In this document: positions 61,982 to 64,000 of the stretch, piece after piece
How positions within the stretch are numbered: position 1 is the stretch's first letter
Layout of the letters: the number at the start of each line of letters is the position of its first letter
Source: Bacillota bacterium
GTDB lineage: Bacteria > Bacillota > Negativicutes > DSM-13327
Assembly: GCA_017889585.1 (NCBI GenBank)
Contig: JAGFZX010000001.1
Location: 1 to 64,000, forward strand
Direction of reading: 5' to 3'
Length of the DNA: 64,000 nt
Notes under the pieces: model-generated
Told to the model about the DNA's origin: nothing
The model's input: the letters and a program-made list of their open reading frames with translations, nothing else
Database searches by the model: none
Program-made: the position numbers and the translations under genes

Positions 61982-63328
61982 TTATACCTTTTTCTCTAGT
62001 GGTAATTGTAAATGAAATTGAGTACCTTCTCCCTTAACACTGGCGACGTTTATTTTCCCTCCATGTTTTTCGATAATCCATTTTGCGATTGCCAATCCCA
62101 GACCACTCCCGCCATCATCGCGGGACCTAACCTTATCCCCCCGGTAAAAACGTTCAAAAATAAAGGGTAGATCTTCTTTCGAAATACCGATACCTGTATC
62201 TTGTATAGAAACCTGTACTGAGCCTTGATTAATATGACCAGTAACTGTAATGTAACCGTTGGCAGTTGTATATTTAACTGCATTGTCCAGCAATATGACA
62301 AATAGCTGATACAACCTTTCCCTATCACCGGTTACTTCGATTTGTGGATCAATTTCAGTAGCTATGTGGATTGCCTTCATTTCTGCAATAGGCTTAAGTT
62401 GTTCGATGATATCGCGAAGAAGATCTGAAAGCAGTACCCCACGGAAATCCATTTCTATCTGATTGGAATCCGCCCTGGCTAACGTAAGCAAGGTAGCGAC
62501 CAATTTTCCCATACGAGTGGACTCCTTTAGAATCCCTGCTATCCTCATACTTTCCTCTTCGATGGTATGCTCAGGATGATGAAGCAGAAGCTCTGTATTG
62601 GTTTTAATGACAGCAATTGGTGTCCTCAGTTCATGAGAAGCATCTGTTACAAATTGCTGTTGCTTATCCCAAGAAGACTTAATTGGTACAAGGGCACGCC
62701 GCGCTAAATAATGACCTGCCCATATAATCACAAAAAAACCGATTATTGTCCCTGCCATAATAATAATCAATAACTGTTTTAACATACTTACTTCAGGATC
62801 AACAACAGTAATTGCACTTATTTTTTTTACAGCAATAAATTTCTCTCTCCCCACTCGCACAGTAGGATAGCTATCTGCTGGATATGAAGCACTCAAAATG
62901 CGGTAATCATGTTCATTTATTGTTTTATTCTGGGGACTACCATCACTAGTATTTGCCAACAACATTGCGATGTCTTCAATATCGATTTTTTCATTTGGCT
63001 CTGGAAGTAATATGCGACCATCCACATCTTCAGCCACAACTAAAATTCTAAGATCAACTAATGGTGGCGGTTTACGATGTTGCTCTTCTGGATGCTGGGG
63101 CTTGAATTTATCGTTTTGAGGCTGACGATAGGGTAATTCTGCTTTATTGCCACTAAAGTCTGTTATAGCCTCCACCATAGAATAATCAATATTATTAAAC
63201 AATTTATTATCAATATATAGATATATTACAGCACTATATATAATGAATACCAAGAGCATTACCGTCGAATTGAGTACCGTCAACTTTAACATAACCTTAC
63301 TAAACATACTCGAAACCTTTTGCAACAT
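61982..63328 (-). CDS. Two-component sensor histidine kinase
   Basis: A 448-residue membrane kinase. Helix 1 (about residues 10-35), an extracytoplasmic sensor of about 130 residues with a Pro/His/Gln-rich stretch, helix 2 (about 190-215), then HisKA with SHELRTPIAVIK, and HATPase_c with ILLDNAVKYT, DTGIGI and GGSGLGLAIAK. It follows the OmpR-type regulator gene by 12-42 bp, so they form one operon. The ATG at 63328 has GGGATGGG before it; a TTG at 63358 is possible. The signal is unknown; metal or envelope stress would suit the His-rich neighbour downstream. Confidence 0.87.
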   Translation of the reverse strand: MLQKVSSMFSKVMLKLTVLNSTVMLLVFIIYSAVIYLYIDNKLFNNIDYSMVEAITDFSGNKAELPYRQPQNDKFKPQHPEEQHRKPPPLVDLRILVVAEDVDGRILLPEPNEKIDIEDIAMLLANTSDGSPQNKTINEHDYRILSASYPADSYPTVRVGREKFIAVKKISAITVVDPEVSMLKQLLIIIMAGTIIGFFVIIWAGHYLARRALVPIKSSWDKQQQFVTDASHELRTPIAVIKTNTELLLHHPEHTIEEESMRIAGILKESTRMGKLVATLLTLARADSNQIEMDFRGVLLSDLLRDIIEQLKPIAEMKAIHIATEIDPQIEVTGDRERLYQLFVILLDNAVKYTTANGYITVTGHINQGSVQVSIQDTGIGISKEDLPFIFERFYRGDKVRSRDDGGSGLGLAIAKWIIEKHGGKINVASVKGEGTQFHLQLPLEKKV

Positions 63329-63370
63329 AAAACCCATCCCATTCTGTCCAAAATGCAACTTATATAGAAT

Positions 63371-64000
63371 CTATTTTTGAGAATTATCTTTCAGCATATA
63401 ACCCACACCGCGAACCGTCCGAATGAAATGATCACACCCTGTGACACTCATCTTCTTTCTTATATGATGAACATATACATCAACGATTCCGTAGCTACTG
63501 TCTGATTCATAACCCCAAAGCCGATCAAATATCTGTTCCCGCGTCAAAATACGCTCACGATTTAAAGCTAAATACTCCAGTAATTCGTATTCTTTAGCTG
63601 TTAACCCTATAGCCTCTGATTCATAATATGCTTCTTGCAATTTAGGATTAAGAGATATGTTCTTATACGTAAGCAGTTCTTCCACGCCGCCCCCTTGGCG
63701 CCGCAATAAGGCCTTGACCCTAGCCAAAAGTTCAGCTACAGCAAAAGGTTTTACCAAATAATCATCGGCGCCTATATTTAAACCTGTTACACGGTCCTCG
63801 ATACTATCTTTAGCAGTAAGAAATAGCACAGGAACATGAATTGTTTTTAGACGTAATTGTTTTACAATCTCAAGGCCACTCATGCCGGGAAGCATAATAT
63901 CTAATACTAATAAATCATATATCGCCTGTTCAGCTAAGAATAAACCTTCATCACCATGACCTGTATCTTCCACACTATATCCTTCACCTGTGAGTACAGA
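63371..64000 (-). CDS. OmpR-family response regulator (5' end outside window)
   Basis: A frame open to the window edge, 209 codons visible. The receiver domain shows LLVLDIMLPGMSG with the phospho-acceptor Asp, FLTAKDS and LVKPFAVAELLARV. The C-terminal winged helix follows (GLTAKEYELLEYLALNRERI, then VDVYVHHIRKKM and RTVRGVGYML). The first about 20 residues with the acidic pair are missing. It is the partner of the kinase downstream. Confidence 0.9.
   Translation of the reverse strand, partial: SVLTGEGYSVEDTGHGDEGLFLAEQAIYDLLVLDIMLPGMSGLEIVKQLRLKTIHVPVLFLTAKDSIEDRVTGLNIGADDYLVKPFAVAELLARVKALLRRQGGGVEELLTYKNISLNPKLQEAYYESEAIGLTAKEYELLEYLALNRERILTREQIFDRLWGYESDSSYGIVDVYVHHIRKKMSVTGCDHFIRTVRGVGYMLKDNSQK

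Overview
The window reads as chromosome of a diderm, spore-former-related Firmicute of the Negativicutes, most likely Sporomusaceae and Pelosinus-like. The base composition is AT-rich and the ribosome binding sites are Firmicute-type AGGAGG. Two features point to this class: an Omp85/BamA-type outer-membrane assembly protein with signal peptide, POTRA domains and a terminal Phe, and a tandem pair of CobT homologues behind a cobalamin riboswitch, as in the ArsA/ArsB phenolyl-cobamide enzymes known from Sporomusa. The genus is inference; no rRNA or tRNA gene was seen.

Layout. 1-1800: an IS3 transposase tail, an M23 peptidase and a small zinc-ribbon protein. 1.8-6.1 kb: a giant hybrid sensor kinase with its REC-PucR response regulator. 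6.1-10.4 kb: a sodium:solute symporter, panB with a structured leader, and aspartate kinase. 10.6-25.2 kb: a phosphate-response region with phoA, a YibE/F protein, a glycolipid synthase plus phospholipase C pair, two chemoreceptors, pstS, an EAL-CBS-GGDEF protein and a PhoR-like kinase. 25-26 kb: an IS6 graveyard. 26-30.6 kb: ppx and ppk, for polyphosphate. 31-36 kb: a truncated CodY, PhoH2, a GlsB-like protein, CBS-GGDEF and small proteins. 36.2-38.8 kb: a second glycolipid synthase plus phospholipase C pair and an IS1182 remnant. 39-50 kb: metabolism and transport (OYE, xpt-HAD, DUF401, a D-hydroxyacid dehydrogenase, a KimA-like permease, a broken TRAP transporter, a second PhoH2, AbrB-type). 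50-54 kb: YczE-like, NusG-II domain, an anti-sigma/ECF sigma pair, and a broken 3D-domain gene with 72-bp tandem repeats. 54-58.6 kb: VOC protein, EamA exporter, ArsAB-like pair, B12 riboswitch. 58.7-64 kb: the Omp85 protein, a secreted duplicated-domain protein, and a two-component system cut by the window end.

How it fits together. The main result is a set of eight promoters that share one architecture: three TTAACA-like half-sites at an exact 11-bp period (a PhoP box), then 19-20 bp, then a -10 hexamer. They precede pstS, phoA, the EAL-CBS-GGDEF gene, one chemoreceptor, both PhoH2 paralogues and both glycosyltransferase-phospholipase C pairs. The lipid pairs suggest phosphate-starvation membrane remodelling: a PLC releases diacylglycerol and saves phosphate, and an MGDG-synthase-like enzyme glycosylates it. 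The shared promoter also ties c-di-GMP turnover, chemotaxis and PhoH2 RNA metabolism to the same signal. ppk and ppx lie nearby without a convincing box.

The region also carries three families of short dispersed repeats and many decayed genes (IS3, IS6, IS1182, group II intron RT, RraA, DctM, MCP tail, CodY, 3D protein).
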